Shown: positions 1-9,036 of the stretch, piece after piece
How positions within the stretch are numbered: position 1 is the stretch's first letter
Layout of the letters: each line of letters begins with the position of its first letter
Source of the DNA: Muribaculaceae bacterium Isolate-110 (HZI)
GTDB taxonomy: Bacteria > Bacteroidota > Bacteroidia > Bacteroidales > Muribaculaceae
NCBI GenBank assembly: GCA_003762875.1
Contig: RIBL01000005.1
Coordinates: 62,001-126,000 of the forward strand
DNA: 64,000 nt
Direction: 5' to 3'
Translations under genes and position numbers: made by a program
The notes under the pieces: generated by a model
What the model was told of the DNA's origin: nothing
What the model saw: the letters and a program-made list of their open reading frames with translations, nothing else
The model's database searches: none

Positions 1-456
1 TTGTGCCAGACGCAGATTTTCACGGGCCTTGTCGTTGTCTGGATTGCGCCGGAGAGCGTTCTTGTAAAGCTCGATGCTCTTGGCATAATCCTGTGCGTTG
101 AAGGCGATGTTGCCGAGATTGTAAAATGCTTTTTCGGCTATCGCCACATCCTCTGCATCGGTAGCAAGTTTACCGAGTATCTGTGACGCCTGCTTCTCGT
201 TCTCGCCGGTGGCTGTGCCTTGCCGCAGCAGAGTAGCGGCAAGATTAAACTGTGCAATTTCGTTCATCGCGTCGATTTCGAGAGCCTTGCGATAGGCTAC
301 TTCGGCATCGGTGTAACGTTCGTCATGATAGAGTTTGTTGCCCTCCACGATGAAGTTGCGCTCGCGACGTGTGGAATTGTCACCGGTGGCCGAGGCCAAA
401 GCCGGAGTGGCTAGAGTGGCGGAGAGCAACAGATATTTCAAATAACGTGTGTTCAT
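1..456 (-). CDS. batC: BatC-type tetratricopeptide protein (3' end outside window)
   Basis: I read this gene from ATG at 456 down to the left edge; 152 codons are visible and the end is missing. It starts with a short hydrophobic signal-like segment (MNTRYLKYLLLSATLA) and continues into helical TPR-like repeats, with motifs such as EGNKLYHDERYTDAEVAYRK, and later YNLGNIAF and a proline/asparagine repeat end. Its ATG overlaps the stop of the VWA gene before it by four bases (ATGA), so the two are translationally coupled. In Bacteroides Bat operons the TPR protein BatC follows BatB and is thought to work in the periplasm with the VWA proteins. That match of order plus TPR fold is the basis of the call; the name is inferred from context. 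Confidence 0.8.
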   Translation of the reverse strand, partial: MNTRYLKYLLLSATLATPALASATGDNSTRRERNFIVEGNKLYHDERYTDAEVAYRKALEIDAMNEIAQFNLAATLLRQGTATGENEKQASQILGKLATDAEDVAIAEKAFYNLGNIAFNAQDYAKSIELYKNALRRNPDNDKARENLRLAQ

Positions 457-1517
457 TTTTCGCCTCCTTCCTCTTTGGTGAAGAAACGATATTTTTTAAG
501 CCATGAAATCTTGCGGGTCACCACAAAAACGTCGGCGACGAGAAGTATGAGTGCTATCCATGCCACGATGGGGAACTGCTCGCTCTGTGGAGAGAACGAT
601 TTGCGTTCAAATTCTTTCTGCTCGAGTTCATCCATCTTGGTGTCGACAGCATTGATTGCCGAAGTTGAGGCTCCGTTGACATATATGCCCTTGCCGGCTT
701 TGGCTATCTCTGCGCCGGTTGACTCGTCATGGCGTGTAACGACTGCCTCACCTGTCATTGGATTGATCATATAGCGGCCGTTACCGACGGGGATGCGGGC
801 TCCGCGTCCGGTGCCAAGACCGATAACATCGACTTGGATGCCGGCTCCGGCAGCTCGTTTGGCAGCATCTACGGCATTATCCTCAAAGTTTTCGGCATCG
901 GTGAGCAAAACAATGGCCTTGCCCATATCGTCGGTGGGTGTAAACGAATTCATCGCCATCTCGAGGGCTGCGCCAATAGCTGTACCCTGGGTCGGAACCA
1001 TGTCGGTGGTGATGGAGTTGATAAACATCTTGGCCGAAATGTAGTCGGAGGTGATTGGAAGCTGGGTATAGGCGTCTCCGGCAAAGACGATGAGGCCTAC
1101 CTTGTCGTTGTTCATCTTGTCGATAAGTTTCTCGAGGATGAATTTTGCGCGCTGCAGACGGCTTACACCAGCCTCGTCGTCGGTCGAGGAGGCGAGCATG
1201 GAGTTGGATACGTCCATGCATATCATCACTTCAATACCGCGCGTGGTCTCGGTCTCGGCTGCGTCAGCGTCAAGGCCTGATGTGGCGCGCGGACGTGCGA
1301 GGATGATGACAAGTACGGCTATTATAAGCAGTGAGAAGGTGAGTTTGACCCACGGCATATAGCGCGATACTTCGGGCATCAGAGTTGCGAGAGTGTCGGG
1401 GTTGCCGAAGCGGCGCAGCTTGCGCATGCGGGCGTAGCGGGCCAAAAGGAATAGACCTGCAACTAAGGGGAGCAGCAGCAGGAGATATAGCAGATGGGGA
1501 TAGGCAAATGTAATCAT
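453..1517 (-). CDS. batB: BatB-type VWA-domain membrane protein
   Basis: A 354-residue protein with two membrane segments near the N-terminus (about residues 8-26 and 56-74), a von Willebrand factor A domain at roughly 90-290, and a last hydrophobic helix near 318-335. The metal-binding MIDAS site is intact: DVSNS, a threonine in the TQGTA stretch, and LLTDAE. This is the BatB layout, an inner-membrane protein with an exposed VWA domain. Bat genes were linked to aerotolerance in Bacteroides fragilis; their biochemical role is still unclear. It lies 18 bp behind the BatA-type gene and overlaps the TPR gene after it by four bases, so it belongs to one operon with moxR and DUF58. BatA and BatB are paralogues; order decides which is which here. 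Confidence 0.88.
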   Translation of the reverse strand: MITFAYPHLLYLLLLLPLVAGLFLLARYARMRKLRRFGNPDTLATLMPEVSRYMPWVKLTFSLLIIAVLVIILARPRATSGLDADAAETETTRGIEVMICMDVSNSMLASSTDDEAGVSRLQRAKFILEKLIDKMNNDKVGLIVFAGDAYTQLPITSDYISAKMFINSITTDMVPTQGTAIGAALEMAMNSFTPTDDMGKAIVLLTDAENFEDNAVDAAKRAAGAGIQVDVIGLGTGRGARIPVGNGRYMINPMTGEAVVTRHDESTGAEIAKAGKGIYVNGASTSAINAVDTKMDELEQKEFERKSFSPQSEQFPIVAWIALILLVADVFVVTRKISWLKKYRFFTKEEGGEK

Positions 1518-1535
1518 ACCTTGAAAATAGGATGC

Positions 1536-2522
1536 TTATGGGGTAGCACGTAGGAGTGTGTAACGGAGCAATACGATAAGACCGAATAGCGAAAGGGCAG
1601 CTATGGCCCACGGCATATAGTCGTCCTCGGTCGAGGAGAAGTTGCGCAGATCCATCTTGGTCTTCTCGAGACGGTCGATTTCGGCAAAGATGTCTTTGAG
1701 TACATTATTGCCTGTGGCGCGGAAATACTTGCCGCCAGTGTTGTCGGCTATGGTGCGAAGCGTGGCTTCGTCAATCACTACAGGAAGCGGAGTGTAGACT
1801 ATGCGCCCAAACTCGTTTTCCTGAGGGTAGGGGGCTGTGCCGTTGGTTCCGATGCCTATGGTGTAGACCTTGATGCCGAGCTGTTTGGCTATCTCGGAGG
1901 CTGTTATCGGGGCCACGGTGCCAGTGTTATTGGAGCCGTCGGTCAGTAGGATTATACTCTTTGATTTGGCCTTGCCTTCCTTTATGCGGTTGATGGATGT
2001 GGCCAGACCGTCGCCGATGGCAGTGCCGTCCTGGAGCATACCCATCTTTATGTCGCTGATGTAGTTGGCTATCATGGAGCGGTCGGTGGTCATAGGAAGG
2101 GATGTGAAACTCTCGGCGGCGAAAATTACCAGTCCGATGTTGTCGCCTTCACGTCCGGCTACAAACTTGGCGGCAACCTCCTTGGCAGCCTCAAAACGGT
2201 CGGGCTTAAAGTCCCGGGCAAGCATGGAAGTGGAGATGTCAAGGGCAAGGACTATGTCGGTGCCTTCGACGCTCGAGGTGTTCCATGAGTCGCGGGTCTG
2301 TGGGCGTGCGAGAATCACTATCACACACGCTATGGTGCCGAGCTGGAGCATAAACACAAGATGCATCAGCCATGCGCGCCAGGGTGTGCCGAGTCTGGCA
2401 AAGGGGCGCGTGGAGGATATTTCGAGCGATGGATGCAACGAGCGGTGCTTATAGAGATACCATCCTATAAGTGGCACCAACACAAGAAGCAGCCATAGAT
2501 AATGGGGATGAGCCAGTTGCAT
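1536..2522 (-). CDS. batA: BatA-type VWA-domain membrane protein
   Basis: A 328-residue protein paralogous to its downstream neighbour. It has N-terminal membrane segments (about 8-25 and 53-72), a VWA domain at about 85-285 and a C-terminal hydrophobic helix near 305-322. The MIDAS residues are visible as DISTSM, a threonine in the DGTAIG motif, and LLTDGSNNTG. The domain is probably exposed on the outer side of the inner membrane. It is the first of the two VWA genes after the DUF58 and BatD-like genes, separated from the latter by only 5 bp, which is the usual position of batA in Bacteroidales. The function is inferred from the Bat operon family, whose VWA proteins likely form a complex worked on by the MoxR ATPase. 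Confidence 0.88.
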   Translation of the reverse strand: MQLAHPHYLWLLLVLVPLIGWYLYKHRSLHPSLEISSTRPFARLGTPWRAWLMHLVFMLQLGTIACVIVILARPQTRDSWNTSSVEGTDIVLALDISTSMLARDFKPDRFEAAKEVAAKFVAGREGDNIGLVIFAAESFTSLPMTTDRSMIANYISDIKMGMLQDGTAIGDGLATSINRIKEGKAKSKSIILLTDGSNNTGTVAPITASEIAKQLGIKVYTIGIGTNGTAPYPQENEFGRIVYTPLPVVIDEATLRTIADNTGGKYFRATGNNVLKDIFAEIDRLEKTKMDLRNFSSTEDDYMPWAIAALSLFGLIVLLRYTLLRATP

Positions 2523-2527
2523 ATATC

Positions 2528-3511
2528 TTATTTTTCTTTTTCAGATTGAGGTGTCGTGGTGTCGTCGCCGGTGGGTTCGGGGACGGGCTGAGGCTTGGTG
2601 TCTTCGACAAACTGCATGGCTGAGTTGAATGCCATGATGTTGTCGTCGGGCAGGGGACGCACTTTGGCAAACTTTACGAAGTCGGCTGTCTCGAGCACGC
2701 GATCCATATTGCGTTTCGACAGACGTGTCTCCTCGTTGGCCTGAAGAGTATGGCGTATCTGGGTGGATGTCATCTCCATGGCGTTGATGCCGAAGCGTCC
2801 GTTGAGATACTGACGCAGAATGTCGGTGAGACGTGTGTAGAACTCTTTCTCTCGTCCCTGCTCGCACAATTTGTCGGCACGGAGTGACTCGAGGGCTGTA
2901 ATGGCTCGTTCGTAAGGTGGTATTACAATCACCTTCTCGGCGACGGCTCCCTTGCGTGAGGTGAGGCGGCGCAGGGTGAAATAACCTAGCAGAAGCACTA
3001 TGATGACAGCAAGAATCCACAGTCCGTAATTGGCAAGGAAGTCGGGCAGATAGTCCACGAGTCTGCGGTCGACATCGGCCACATCGGCATAGTCGTGAAT
3101 GGTGGTGAGAGAGTCGACCGGTGCTGGTATTACCTTGAGCACAAGCTTGTTGGATGCTATTGTCTCATTGCCCTGCACATAGCGTATCGGGCTGAGTATG
3201 TAGGTGCCTGAATCAAATGATTGTAAAGTGAGATCCTGACGTATCTCGACACGACCGTTGCGTATGTCAGATGTGTCGGCTTCAAGTGCGCGTAGTATTT
3301 CGACCTTGTCGGAGATGGTGTCGGCCGGGATAATCAACGCACCCTCGGCATCGGCCGGTTTGATCAGCTCGATATGCAGAGGGGTGGTTTTGCCCATGAG
3401 CAGATAGGCCGAGTCAAGCGAGACTTTGAGTGTGGTCTGCGAGATGGCCGGCATAGAGGCCGCAATGGCGAGCGTGAGGGCTGCGAATAGGATGCGTAAG
3501 TGTCGGGTCAT
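2528..3511 (-). CDS. Bat-operon membrane protein, BatD-like
   Basis: A 327-residue protein starting at ATG 3511. An earlier in-frame start at 3607 would overlap the DUF58 gene by 83 bp and add 32 residues with no signal-like character, whereas from 3511 the protein opens with a clear signal peptide (MTRHLRILFAALTLAIA, cleavage near AISQ). Residues 20-150 look like a beta-rich extracytoplasmic domain; one strong membrane helix follows at about 160-182 (NYGLWILAVIIVLLLGY), then a helical cytoplasmic tail. This is the layout of the protein found between DUF58 and BatA in many Bacteroidetes, often labelled BatD-like or DUF4381-like. It is 13 bp from the preceding gene. The role is unknown; membership of the MoxR-Bat complex is inferred from context. 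Confidence 0.7.
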   Translation of the reverse strand: MTRHLRILFAALTLAIAASMPAISQTTLKVSLDSAYLLMGKTTPLHIELIKPADAEGALIIPADTISDKVEILRALEADTSDIRNGRVEIRQDLTLQSFDSGTYILSPIRYVQGNETIASNKLVLKVIPAPVDSLTTIHDYADVADVDRRLVDYLPDFLANYGLWILAVIIVLLLGYFTLRRLTSRKGAVAEKVIVIPPYERAITALESLRADKLCEQGREKEFYTRLTDILRQYLNGRFGINAMEMTSTQIRHTLQANEETRLSKRNMDRVLETADFVKFAKVRPLPDDNIMAFNSAMQFVEDTKPQPVPEPTGDDTTTPQSEKEK

Positions 3512-3524
3512 ATAAGTTGAACGT

Positions 3525-4400
3525 TTATCTGACGCCACGGTTTTTGAACAATGCCATAAGAGCTTTGGCGAAATCCTCGTCGGTGGCAATCGAGGCCAGG
3601 TCGACACGGCTCTTGCTGAGAGCTTCGGTCATAGCCTGCTGACGCTCATACCACCATTTGCTGTAGGCCTGACGGGTGGAGCGCGACGAGGTGTCGATCC
3701 ATCCTGTACTGCCGGTCTCGAGGTCCGTGACACGCATCAGTCCGATGTCGGGGAGCGATGTGTCACGTTTGTCATAGACCTGGATGGCTATGATGTCATG
3801 CTTGTTGGATGCCACCTGAAGCTGGCGCGAGTAGTCATGACGGTCGATGAAGTCGGATATGAGAAATGTCGTGCAGCGTTTTTTGAGTGCGTCGGTCATA
3901 TAACGGAGGGCAACACCGATGTCGGTGCCCGGGTTTTCGGGCGTGAAGTCGATGAGCTCGCGTATGATGAGCAGGATGTGTTTCTTGCCTTTCTTCGGAG
4001 GGATGAATTTCTCGATTTTGTCAGAGAAGAATATCACGCCGATCTTATCGTTGTTGGTAATGGCCGAGTAGGCTATGGTGGCGGCAATCTCTGCTATCAT
4101 CTCGCGTTTGTCCTCGCCGACGGCTCCGAAGAGACGGCTTCGCGACATGTCGACGAGTAGCATAACCGTAAGCTCACGCTCCTCCTCATAGACCTTGACA
4201 TAGGGACGGTTGTGACGGGCGGTGACATTCCAGTCGATGTCGCGCACATCGTCGCCATACTGGTACTCCCTGACTTCGGCAAAGGTCATGCCTCGGCCTT
4301 TAAAGGCTGTGTGATACTCTCCGGCAAAGATATTCTGGGAGAGACCGCGAGTCTTTATGTCGATTTTACGTACTTTTTTCAGGAGTTCGTTGGCTTCCAT
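3525..4400 (-). CDS. DUF58 domain protein of the MoxR/Bat operon
   Basis: A 291-residue cytoplasmic protein with the DUF58 signature: the YGDDVRDIDWNVTARH stretch near residues 48-63, followed by YVKVYEEERE and the VWA-like start LLVDMSRS. DUF58 proteins are VWA-related and nearly always sit next to a MoxR AAA ATPase, for which they are thought to act as partner or adaptor. Here it follows moxR after 62 bp and is followed by the BatD-like and VWA genes, which is the standard Bat order. No membrane segment is visible, unlike the longer DUF58 proteins of other phyla. Start chosen at the ATG giving MEANELLKKV, the usual length for the short form. Confidence 0.9.
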   Translation of the reverse strand: MEANELLKKVRKIDIKTRGLSQNIFAGEYHTAFKGRGMTFAEVREYQYGDDVRDIDWNVTARHNRPYVKVYEEERELTVMLLVDMSRSRLFGAVGEDKREMIAEIAATIAYSAITNNDKIGVIFFSDKIEKFIPPKKGKKHILLIIRELIDFTPENPGTDIGVALRYMTDALKKRCTTFLISDFIDRHDYSRQLQVASNKHDIIAIQVYDKRDTSLPDIGLMRVTDLETGSTGWIDTSSRSTRQAYSKWWYERQQAMTEALSKSRVDLASIATDEDFAKALMALFKNRGVR

Positions 4401-4462
4401 GAGTTATAGCGGTGGTGTAAGAGTCTTGGAGATGGTGGGGCGAGGAGAGAGGCCTGTTGTCA

Positions 4463-5458
4463 TCAGGGCACCTCGACTTTGTCGAGTATCTCCGAAATAA
4501 TCTGGTCGGTGGTGATGTTATTGGCTTCGGCCTCGTAGGTGAGTCCGATGCGGTGACGGAGCACGTCGTGACACACTGCACGCACATCTTCGGGGATTAC
4601 ATAACCGCGCTGACGCAGGAAAGCGTATGCGCGGGCGGCGCGGGCCATGCCTATTGATGCGCGAGGCGATGCTCCGAAGCTGATCATGCCGGTGAGGTCT
4701 TTCAGACCGAAGTCGCCAGGATTACGTGTGGCAAACACGATGTCAACGATATAACGCTCGATTTTCTCATCAAGGTATATCTTTTCGACAATCTTCTGCA
4801 CTTCGAGTATTTCGGATGGGTGGAGCAGGGATTGTACCTTCTTGCGCTCACCGCTGATGTCCTGGCGGATGATTATCTTCTCTTCCTCCTTAGTGGGATA
4901 GCCGATTATGACTTTGAGAAGGAAACGGTCAACCTGCGCCTCGGGCAGAGGATATGTGCCTTCCTGCTCGATAGGGTTTTGGGTTGCCATTACAAGAAAC
5001 GGCTCCTGAAGGGGGAATGTGTCGTCACCGATGGTGACCTGACGTTCTTGCATGGCCTCGAGTAGCGCGCTCTGCACCTTGGCGGGAGCACGGTTAATCT
5101 CGTCGGCGAGTACGAAGTTGGCAAATATGGGGCCTTTCTTAATCTGGAACTGCTCCTTCTGGATGCTGTATATCATTGTACCCGTGACGTCGGCGGGAAG
5201 AAGGTCGGGAGTGAACTGGATACGGCTGTATTTGGCATCGATTACCTGTGCGAGCGTCTTGATGGCAAGGGTCTTTGCAAGGCCCGGCACGCCCTCAAGA
5301 AGTATATGTCCGTTGGAAAGCAGCGCGATGAGCAGCGAGTCGACGAGGTGTTTCTGGCCGACAATGGTCTGGTTCATTCCTTGTGTGACCAAGCTGATGA
5401 AATTGCTCTTGCCTGCCACGAGGTCATTAAGCTCTCTGATATTAACCGTTTCGCTCAT
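4463..5458 (-). CDS. moxR: MoxR-family AAA+ ATPase
   Basis: A 331-residue AAA+ ATPase. The Walker A motif is GVPGLAKT near residues 56-63, and the Walker B is VLADEINRAPAK, both of the MoxR type; sensor 1 is MATQNPIEQEGTYPLPEAQ, a hallmark of the family. MoxR ATPases act as chaperone-like factors that assemble or activate VWA-domain proteins, and the genes behind it encode just those. It is the first gene of the operon. A TAACTTTG element lies about 56 bp upstream of the start on the same strand (5521 to 5514) and fits the -7 box of Bacteroidetes promoters. Confidence 0.93.
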   Translation of the reverse strand: MSETVNIRELNDLVAGKSNFISLVTQGMNQTIVGQKHLVDSLLIALLSNGHILLEGVPGLAKTLAIKTLAQVIDAKYSRIQFTPDLLPADVTGTMIYSIQKEQFQIKKGPIFANFVLADEINRAPAKVQSALLEAMQERQVTIGDDTFPLQEPFLVMATQNPIEQEGTYPLPEAQVDRFLLKVIIGYPTKEEEKIIIRQDISGERKKVQSLLHPSEILEVQKIVEKIYLDEKIERYIVDIVFATRNPGDFGLKDLTGMISFGASPRASIGMARAARAYAFLRQRGYVIPEDVRAVCHDVLRHRIGLTYEAEANNITTDQIISEILDKVEVP

Positions 5459-5513
5459 AGTGTGGTGAGAATAGGTATGGTGTTTGTTATTATTTGAGTC
5501 CTTATTTTGATTA

Positions 5514-5521
5514 CAAAGTTA
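5514..5521 (-). promoter_or_regulatory. Candidate -7 element for the moxR/bat operon
   Basis: On the minus strand the sequence reads TAACTTTG, an exact match to the Bacteroidetes TAnnTTTG box, about 56 bp before the moxR start. No TTTG -33 box stands at the ideal 19-20 bp spacing; the surrounding stretch is very AT-rich. The assignment rests on the -7 box alone. Confidence 0.35.
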
Positions 5522-5606
5522 TATATTATAACAAATAATATGTGAAAATGGTGTGTTAATTTTAGCTATTTTTTCTTTACTTACGTGTAATGTATAGCAT
5601 AAAATA

Positions 5607-5639
5607 ACGGTGTGCCTGACCTCTGAGTCGGCACACCGT
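5607..5639 (-). terminator. Terminator behind the HU-LysM gene
   Basis: A perfect 10-bp stem (acggtgtgcc at 5607-5616 against ggcacaccgt at 5630-5639) with a 13-nt loop. Reading on the minus strand the stem is followed by a T-rich TTATTTTATG run, as expected of an intrinsic terminator. It lies 26 bp beyond the stop of the HU-LysM gene and before the moxR promoter region. Confidence 0.8.
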
Positions 5640-5664
5640 CGATGTTTTCTACGCTGATGTCATG

Positions 5665-7053
5665 TCATTTTGGATACTTCGTTAGTATCTTTCCGGCCTT
5701 TTCGTTGGCAGCTTTGATGCTTGCCTGGCTGGATGGATTTATACCATATTTTTCTGCCGGCGGAATCACGAGCACGAGGCCGGGGCCGACGCGGTTGGGA
5801 TTAGCTATCTTAGCTTTGTTTTCTTCATAGATATATACCCAGAAGCATTTATTGCCATAGTGTTTCTTGGCCATGTCGTTGAGCAGATAGCCGGGACGCA
5901 CGGTGTCTTTGACCATAGGCTCGGCCTGTAGTGGAGCGGAGGCCTGTGTCTCGGCGGGCTTAAGAGTATCGACTGCGGTGGCTACCGGAGCTGTCGATGC
6001 TTTAATTGAATCGTCGGCAAGCGGAGTGGCCACACTGTCGAGCTGAATCTCCTGGACGAGCTCGGCTTCCTCGATATTGTTGCGCTGCGTCTGAGGCATA
6101 GTCGGGAATATGTAATCGATGGCGAAGTACACGCCACATGCTCCAAGGGCGAGGCCTACAAGCATGCCTATTACAAATCCCCAGCCAAATCCGGCTCCTG
6201 ATTTCTGCTCAGGCTCACGGTAATACTCTTCAGGCTCTTCGTCGGGGAACACAGGAGTGGCCTTGGGAGTGACAATGGGAGCGACAGGGGCAATAGGTTT
6301 TGCTGTCGGTTTCACCTGAGTTGGCTGTGTTGTAGGTTTTGCGGGCACAGCTTGAGAGGGGGTATCAGCTTTCGGCTCGGACTGTACCGATGTGTCATGC
6401 TTGGTTGCCTGAGGTGTTGTAACGACCAGCTCGACAGTCGACTCGGATGTCGGATGCATGGTTTCTGCCGGTTCATCAGCGTGTTCCTGTTCGGAAACTG
6501 GTTCAGCAACTGTTTTAGTCGCAACTTCCTCAGCGGGTGTCGATTCGGCAATATGCTCTGTCTCGGTTGTTGATGGCTGCTCTGTGAGCGATTGAGAGGC
6601 TTCTATGACAGCTAATTGTTCTTCTTCCGCAATCGGTTCGGCAGATGCGGGCGTGGCGACTTGCGAGTCTTGTTCTTCTTGTGGTGTCGAGACCTCCAGA
6701 TTAGCAAGTTCTTCGCCTTCGGGCTTTTCGCTGTCGGGTTCTTCTGTGGCGTCAAGCTGACTGAAAGCATCATCGGGGAGAGAGTCACTAACCTCCTCAG
6801 GCTCAAACATGGCAAAGGGAGCATTGATGGTGTCGGCTATCTCGCTGTCGGGGATGAACGAGACCGGCACCTCAGAATCGCCAGTTGGAGCGAAAGTGCC
6901 GATACCCTTGATTTTCACAGTCTCTCCCTCGGTTAAAGACCGTGTGAGTTGGTCGAAGAAGCTTTTGATGAAGTTTTCGGCCTCGGCCGGAGTGATATTG
7001 CAGTGTCCGGCCAGCATAGCCGCCAGTTCGTGATAAGGTATCTTACGGTTCAT
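5665..7053 (-). CDS. HU-family DNA-binding domain fused to a membrane segment and LysM-like domain
   Basis: A 462-residue protein with an unusual layout. Residues 1-84 resemble an HU/IHF subunit (helical MNRKIPYHELAAMLAG start, then GETVKIKGIGTFAPTG). Residues 85-285 are a long acidic, then proline/threonine/lysine-rich linker of low complexity. A single strong membrane helix lies at about 289-316 (GFGWGFVIGMLVGLALGACG). Residues 385-432 resemble a LysM module (RPGYLLNDMAKKHYGN, then ANPNRVGPGLVLVIP). The likely topology puts the HU domain in the cytoplasm and LysM in the periplasm, which would tie DNA to the cell wall; that is inference. It overlaps the small HU gene upstream by four bases (ATGA), so both are made together and may form a heterodimer. 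Similar proteins are found in other Bacteroidales, usually annotated only as HU family. Confidence 0.82.
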   Translation of the reverse strand: MNRKIPYHELAAMLAGHCNITPAEAENFIKSFFDQLTRSLTEGETVKIKGIGTFAPTGDSEVPVSFIPDSEIADTINAPFAMFEPEEVSDSLPDDAFSQLDATEEPDSEKPEGEELANLEVSTPQEEQDSQVATPASAEPIAEEEQLAVIEASQSLTEQPSTTETEHIAESTPAEEVATKTVAEPVSEQEHADEPAETMHPTSESTVELVVTTPQATKHDTSVQSEPKADTPSQAVPAKPTTQPTQVKPTAKPIAPVAPIVTPKATPVFPDEEPEEYYREPEQKSGAGFGWGFVIGMLVGLALGACGVYFAIDYIFPTMPQTQRNNIEEAELVQEIQLDSVATPLADDSIKASTAPVATAVDTLKPAETQASAPLQAEPMVKDTVRPGYLLNDMAKKHYGNKCFWVYIYEENKAKIANPNRVGPGLVLVIPPAEKYGINPSSQASIKAANEKAGKILTKYPK

Positions 7054-7325
7054 CGCGTCATTTTTTTACGAAGTACGACACTGGGCTGAAAAATCATTCT
7101 GATACTCGGGGGTACGAGGGTGCGACGGCCCGACTCGGCATCGGTGACAATGCTTTCGTCAGTCTTGACTGTGGCGAAAGTGCCGAATCCGGGGATGGCT
7201 ATCGAGTCGAGTTCCGACCCTGTCTCGACCAGAAGTTTGCCGAACGCATCGATGAGAGTGGCTGTCTCGTCGATGGAACGATTGAGCGTCTTGGCCAGAT
7301 GGGAATTGAAGGTCTTGCTGTCCAA
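7050..7325 (-). CDS. HU/IHF-family DNA-binding protein
   Basis: A 91-residue protein with the HU fold: two N-terminal helices, then IAIPGFGTFATVKTDES corresponding to the conserved GFGxF turn, and a basic C-terminus (VVLRKKMTR). It differs from the housekeeping HU consensus in its arm region, so it is likely a specialised paralogue. Its stop overlaps the start of the following HU-membrane-LysM gene (ATGA), which points to strict co-translation and a likely mixed dimer between the two HU domains. DNA-binding specificity cannot be read from the sequence. Confidence 0.88.
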   Translation of the reverse strand: MDSKTFNSHLAKTLNRSIDETATLIDAFGKLLVETGSELDSIAIPGFGTFATVKTDESIVTDAESGRRTLVPPSIRMIFQPSVVLRKKMTR

Positions 7326-7419
7326 AGCAAATAGTAATTAGCGATTAGAAATTAGCGGTTATGCAAGTGAGGAGCGGTTGTCGCGCTGTCGTGACGAGAA
7401 GGTCTTGAATATTGCAGGC

Positions 7420-7439
7420 GAGGCGTAATAGCACGCCTC
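7420..7439. repeat. Short inverted repeat between proS and the HU genes
   Basis: Seven-base arms, gaggcgt (7420-7426) and acgcctc (7433-7439), with a 6-nt loop. It lies between the end of proS and the start of the small HU gene, both on the minus strand. Neither side carries a convincing T run, so it may be a weak proS terminator, an mRNA 3' hairpin or an operator of the HU genes. Confidence 0.35.
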
Positions 7440-7482
7440 ACCTAACAAAATACGTTTATAAGACCCTTTTGGTTCAGTCTGT

Positions 7483-8964
7483 TTAGTAATTACGGGCGAA
7501 AATCACGCGCTGTGCCGAGGGCTTGCCTGTGACCATACATACACCGGGAGTCTTGTCGCCATCGAGGGGTATACAGCGTATGGTAGCCTTGGTCTCCTCC
7601 TTGATTTTTTCCTCTGTCTCGGGAGTGCCGTCCCAATGAGCGAGGATGAAGCCGCCTTTTTCGATTTCGGTCTTAAATTCGTCGTAGGTTTCTACAGTGC
7701 GGGTCATTGATTCGCGGTGGGCGAGAGCCTTATTGAAGATGTTTTCCTGAATCTCTTCAAGAAGGTCTTTGCAATATTGAGCAATGCCTTCGATTGGTGC
7801 GACGTGCTTTTTGAGAGTGTCGCGGCGCATAACCTCGATAGTGCCGTTCTCGATGTCGCGTGCGCCGATGGCCAGGCGTACGGGTACGCCCTTGAGCTCG
7901 TAGTCGGCAAATTTGAATCCGGGACGCTTATTGTCGGCATCGTCAAACTTGACGCTTACGCCGAGAGCGCGGAGTTCGTTGACGATAGGAGCGACAGCGT
8001 CGGCAATGAGCGAACGCTGGTCGTCGTTTTTATAGATGGGTACGATTACCACCTGAATGGGCGCGAGATGGGGAGGGAGCACAAGTCCGTTGTCGTCGGA
8101 GTGGGTCATGATAAGCGCACCCATTAGACGGGTCGACACGCCCCATGAGTTGGCCCATACGTATTCGGGTTTGTTTTCCTTATTGACGAATGTTACGTCG
8201 AAAGCTTTGGCGAAATTCTGGCCGAGGTTATGCGATGTGCCCGATTGGAGAGCTTTGCCGTCCTGCATCATGGCCTCGATGGTGTAAGTGTTGAGCGCGC
8301 CGGCAAAACGCTCGTTGGCACTCTTTACACCCTTGATTACAGGCATGGCCATGTATTTTTCTGCAAAGTCGGCATAGAGATTGATCATCTGCACTGTACG
8401 GGCCTCCGATTCTTCGGCCGTGGCATGGGCGCAGTGGCCTTCTTGCCAAAGGAACTCCGCGGTACGGAGAAACATGCGTGTACGCATCTCCCAACGCATC
8501 ACGTTGGCCCACTGGTTGCACAGCACTGGCAGGTCGCGGTAAGAGTGTATCCAATTTTTATATGTGCCCCAGATGATGGTCTCGGAAGTGGGGCGTATGA
8601 TCAGCTCCTCCTCAAGACGAGCATCGGGGTCGACAACCACGCCGGTGCCGTTGGGGTCGTTTTTCAGACGATAGTGGGTTACTACGGCACATTCTTTGGC
8701 AAAGCCTTCAACGTGCTCAGCCTCACGACAAAGGAAAGACTTGGGTATGAGAAGAGGGAAGTAGGCATTCTGTACGCCGGTCTGCTTGAACATTTCGTCA
8801 AGAGTGCGCTGCATCTTTTCCCAGATGGCATAACCATAGGGCTTTATCACCATACATCCTCTTACAGCCGATTGCTCTGCGAGGTCAGCCTTAACCACGA
8901 GATCGTTATACCATTGTGAGTAGTTTTCACTACGTTTTGTGAGGTCTTTGAGTTCTTTAGCCAT
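7483..8964 (-). CDS. proS: Prolyl-tRNA synthetase, archaeal/eukaryote-like type
   Basis: A 493-residue class II aminoacyl-tRNA synthetase that charges tRNA-Pro. Class II motifs are visible: [10 protein letters not shown] in the N-terminal region, RPTSETI (motif 2 region), the [25 protein letters not shown] stretch around 160-185 (given in part), and the anticodon-binding domain from about 300. There is no editing (INS) insertion between motifs 2 and 3, and the C-terminal extension ending in a tyrosine is typical of the ProS3/archaeal form found in Bacteroidetes. It stands alone on the minus strand, 72 bp beyond the OmpA-like gene. Confidence 0.95.
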   Translation of the reverse strand: MAKELKDLTKRSENYSQWYNDLVVKADLAEQSAVRGCMVIKPYGYAIWEKMQRTLDEMFKQTGVQNAYFPLLIPKSFLCREAEHVEGFAKECAVVTHYRLKNDPNGTGVVVDPDARLEEELIIRPTSETIIWGTYKNWIHSYRDLPVLCNQWANVMRWEMRTRMFLRTAEFLWQEGHCAHATAEESEARTVQMINLYADFAEKYMAMPVIKGVKSANERFAGALNTYTIEAMMQDGKALQSGTSHNLGQNFAKAFDVTFVNKENKPEYVWANSWGVSTRLMGALIMTHSDDNGLVLPPHLAPIQVVIVPIYKNDDQRSLIADAVAPIVNELRALGVSVKFDDADNKRPGFKFADYELKGVPVRLAIGARDIENGTIEVMRRDTLKKHVAPIEGIAQYCKDLLEEIQENIFNKALAHRESMTRTVETYDEFKTEIEKGGFILAHWDGTPETEEKIKEETKATIRCIPLDGDKTPGVCMVTGKPSAQRVIFARNY

Positions 8965-9036
8965 TGCTTATGATAGTAGTTTTTTGTTATTGCAGGTTTC
9001 GGTCTGTTAAACTTTTAACTTTAACCATTAAGATAC

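Noticed and set aside
729-1280. Long open frames on the plus strand opposite the Bat genes
   Set aside because: They are shadows of well-supported minus-strand genes with conserved MIDAS motifs; their translations show no family features.
3512-3607. An extended start of the BatD-like protein overlapping the DUF58 gene
   Set aside because: The added residues show no signal or domain and would overlap 83 bp of DUF58; the ATG at 3511 gives a clean signal peptide.
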